A program made the position numbers and the translations under genes. A model generated the notes under the pieces. That model was not told the origin of the DNA. It worked only from the letters and a program-made list of their open reading frames with translations, and searched no databases. A stretch of DNA of 64,000 nucleotides from Paraburkholderia fungorum (GTDB lineage Bacteria > Pseudomonadota > Gammaproteobacteria > Burkholderiales > Burkholderiaceae): positions 310,001-374,000 of the forward strand of contig NZ_CADFGE010000008.1 in the NCBI RefSeq assembly GCF_902833645.1. Reading direction: 5' to 3'. This document shows, piece after piece, positions 62,894-64,000 of the stretch (positions within the stretch are counted from its first letter, which is position 1; every line of letters starts with the position of its first letter).

Positions 62894-63808
62894 CTATTGG
62901 ATTGCCTTCTTCCAGGATCGGAAGAGATCTAATAGCACCCTCGCTGGCGTCGGCAGGATGCCCTTTCGGTGCCAGACGGCGCCGACGTCCATGGTCGGGA
63001 TCGGAATGCTCAGATCACGCCTCATAATCCGGTTCCCTTCGAGCGACCACGGACGATAGACGAGATCCGAAAGAATCGTGACGCCCAACCCGAGCGCGAC
63101 CATGCTTCGCACGGCTTCGATCGACTTGCTCTGTATACGCACCTGCGGTTCGAGGCCGTACTTTCCCCAATACTTGCGAACAGTGCGGACATGCTCGTCC
63201 ATATCGAGCAAAAGGTAGTCCTCCTGTGCAATATCCTCTAGCGTGACCTGCTGTGCATCTTGCAACGGGTGATCCGGATGCGTCCAAAGCCGGCGCACGG
63301 AGCGCAGAATCGTTTCATATTTCAGCTCGTCCACGTCGGCCGTATTGGACACAAGCATTAGACCGATATCCAGCTGATTATCGACGAGGCGTTGTTCGAT
63401 AACCTCGCGCGCGTCTTCGATCACCTCGACGCTCAGGTGCTCGAAGCGCTGCGCGACGGTAGCCAGCATTGACGGCATCAGGTAAGCCGAGACGGTTTCC
63501 GTGACGCCGACCCGAACGTGGCCCGAAATCTGTTCAGGTTCCTCCTGGGCCGCGACTACAGCGCGCCCGATGGACACATTCGCGCTCTGCACATGCCGAA
63601 GAAATCGCTCGCCGGCCCGGGTCAGCCGGACGCCCCTCGCGTGGCGCTGCAGCAGCGGCACCCCCACGGTGTCTTCGAGATTCTTCAGCGCGATCGTCAT
63701 CGACGACTGCGAAACGGCGCAAAGATTGGCGGACCTGGAGATCTGGCCGGTATCGGCCACCGAGATGAAGTACTCGATCTGGCGAAGCGTGATGTGTGTG
63801 GCCACGTT
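62894..63808 (-). CDS. LysR-family regulator
   Basis: The 304-residue protein has the HTH ITLRQIEYFISVADTGQISRSANLCAVSQSSMTIALKNLE, and an effector domain with GHVRVGVTETVSAYLMPSMLA. I choose the GTG at 63808, which follows GGAG nine bases upstream. An ATG at 63865 and a longer frame to 63934 are possible. It is divergent from a possible gene at 63946, and would control it. Confidence 0.88.
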   Translation of the reverse strand, partial: NVATHITLRQIEYFISVADTGQISRSANLCAVSQSSMTIALKNLEDTVGVPLLQRHARGVRLTRAGERFLRHVQSANVSIGRAVVAAQEEPEQISGHVRVGVTETVSAYLMPSMLATVAQRFEHLSVEVIEDAREVIEQRLVDNQLDIGLMLVSNTADVDELKYETILRSVRRLWTHPDHPLQDAQQVTLEDIAQEDYLLLDMDEHVRTVRKYWGKYGLEPQVRIQSKSIEAVRSMVALGLGVTILSDLVYRPWSLEGNRIMRRDLSIPIPTMDVGAVWHRKGILPTPARVLLDLFRSWKKAIQ

Positions 63809-63945
63809 GGCGTACTCCGCTGAGAGGTGGCGCCGTGCAATCGGGCGGTGCGAACCGGCGACCATACGAGGTATTGAAAAATTATATATCGCGAGGCCTG
63901 AAATATGAATTAGGCAGGGCAATTTCGGCTGCATAGCATCCCGTC

Positions 63946-64000
63946 ATGAAAGAAAACCGTGGAACGATGATGGAGACGCAGGAGAAGAAGGGGTACTGCA
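63946..64000 (+). CDS. N-terminus of a possible molybdopterin oxidoreductase (cut by window edge)
   Basis: ATG at 63946 opens MKENRGTMMETQEKKGYC and runs off the window. The KKGYC-type start resembles the first cysteine of the iron-sulfur motif in some molybdopterin-dependent oxidoreductases. Only 18 residues are visible, so this is weak. It lies divergent from a LysR gene, as expected for a regulated enzyme. Confidence 0.35.
   Translation, partial: MKENRGTMMETQEKKGYC

Noticed and set aside
1..64000. tRNA, rRNA or CRISPR array
   Set aside because: No cloverleaf with GTTCGA-type T arm and no regularly spaced repeat array was found by reading.

Overview
The window looks like accessory chromosome or second-replicon DNA from a Burkholderiaceae bacterium of the Paraburkholderia/Caballeronia type. 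The reasons are a trimeric porin of the Burkholderia family, GGAGACA-style ribosome binding sites before many starts, high GC, and a dense mix of LysR, AraC, LacI and TetR regulators next to SDRs, hydrolases and MFS carriers. No rRNA, tRNA, CRISPR array, intact transposase or phage structural gene was seen.

Layout. 1-5.6 kb: a partial gene, a decayed cardiolipin-synthase copy, small monooxygenase and oxidoreductase genes, an OYE-family reductase with a divergent ArsR-type regulator, and a 5'-truncated GGDEF gene. 5.7-11.5 kb: a uronate locus (uronate dehydrogenase, LacI regulator, hexuronate-type MFS carrier, a 716-aa lipoprotein of unrecognised family) joined by three copies of a GAAAACGTT operator. 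11.7-16.9 kb: LysR, SDR, MFS and a split transketolase pair. 17.1-18.0 and 39.5-40.4 kb: two copies of an ~884-bp element with a structured RNA leader and a small protein gene. 18.5-30.6 kb: redox and stress genes (RidA, ChrA, full-length cardiolipin synthase, Nudix, Mn catalase, histidine kinase, LysR/SDR pair). 30.8-35.6 kb: a LysR regulator divergent from a tightly overlapped five-gene operon (ketopantoate-reductase-like, VOC, MaoC, class III CoA-transferase, AroE-like). 35.7-38.9 kb: small membrane, regulator and secreted proteins. 41.3-42.3 kb: an AT-rich protein-kinase gene, probably acquired. 43.0-55.6 kb: TetR/SDR, LysR/EthD/hydrolase and GlxA/epoxide hydrolase/aldo-keto reductase clusters. 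56.3-64 kb: a beta-propeller lipoprotein, relics of a mobile element, AraC/SDR, a porin, and a LysR gene divergent from a possible molybdoenzyme at the edge.

The most unusual signal is the pair of duplicated leaders. Their overall sequence is strongly conserved, but one 8-nt segment and its distant complement have changed together between the copies (four compensatory pair changes). This is what a C4/CI-type antisense RNA module with two different specificities would look like. The second point of interest is the LacI-linked uronate locus with its unassigned lipoprotein, possibly a polyuronate lyase.

Many gaps hold decayed gene pieces (quinone oxidoreductase, TPR protein, Nramp tail, relaxase, VOC) and a degenerate dispersed repeat, which marks this as a region with heavy turnover. 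All calls come from reading the sequence; no database search was run.
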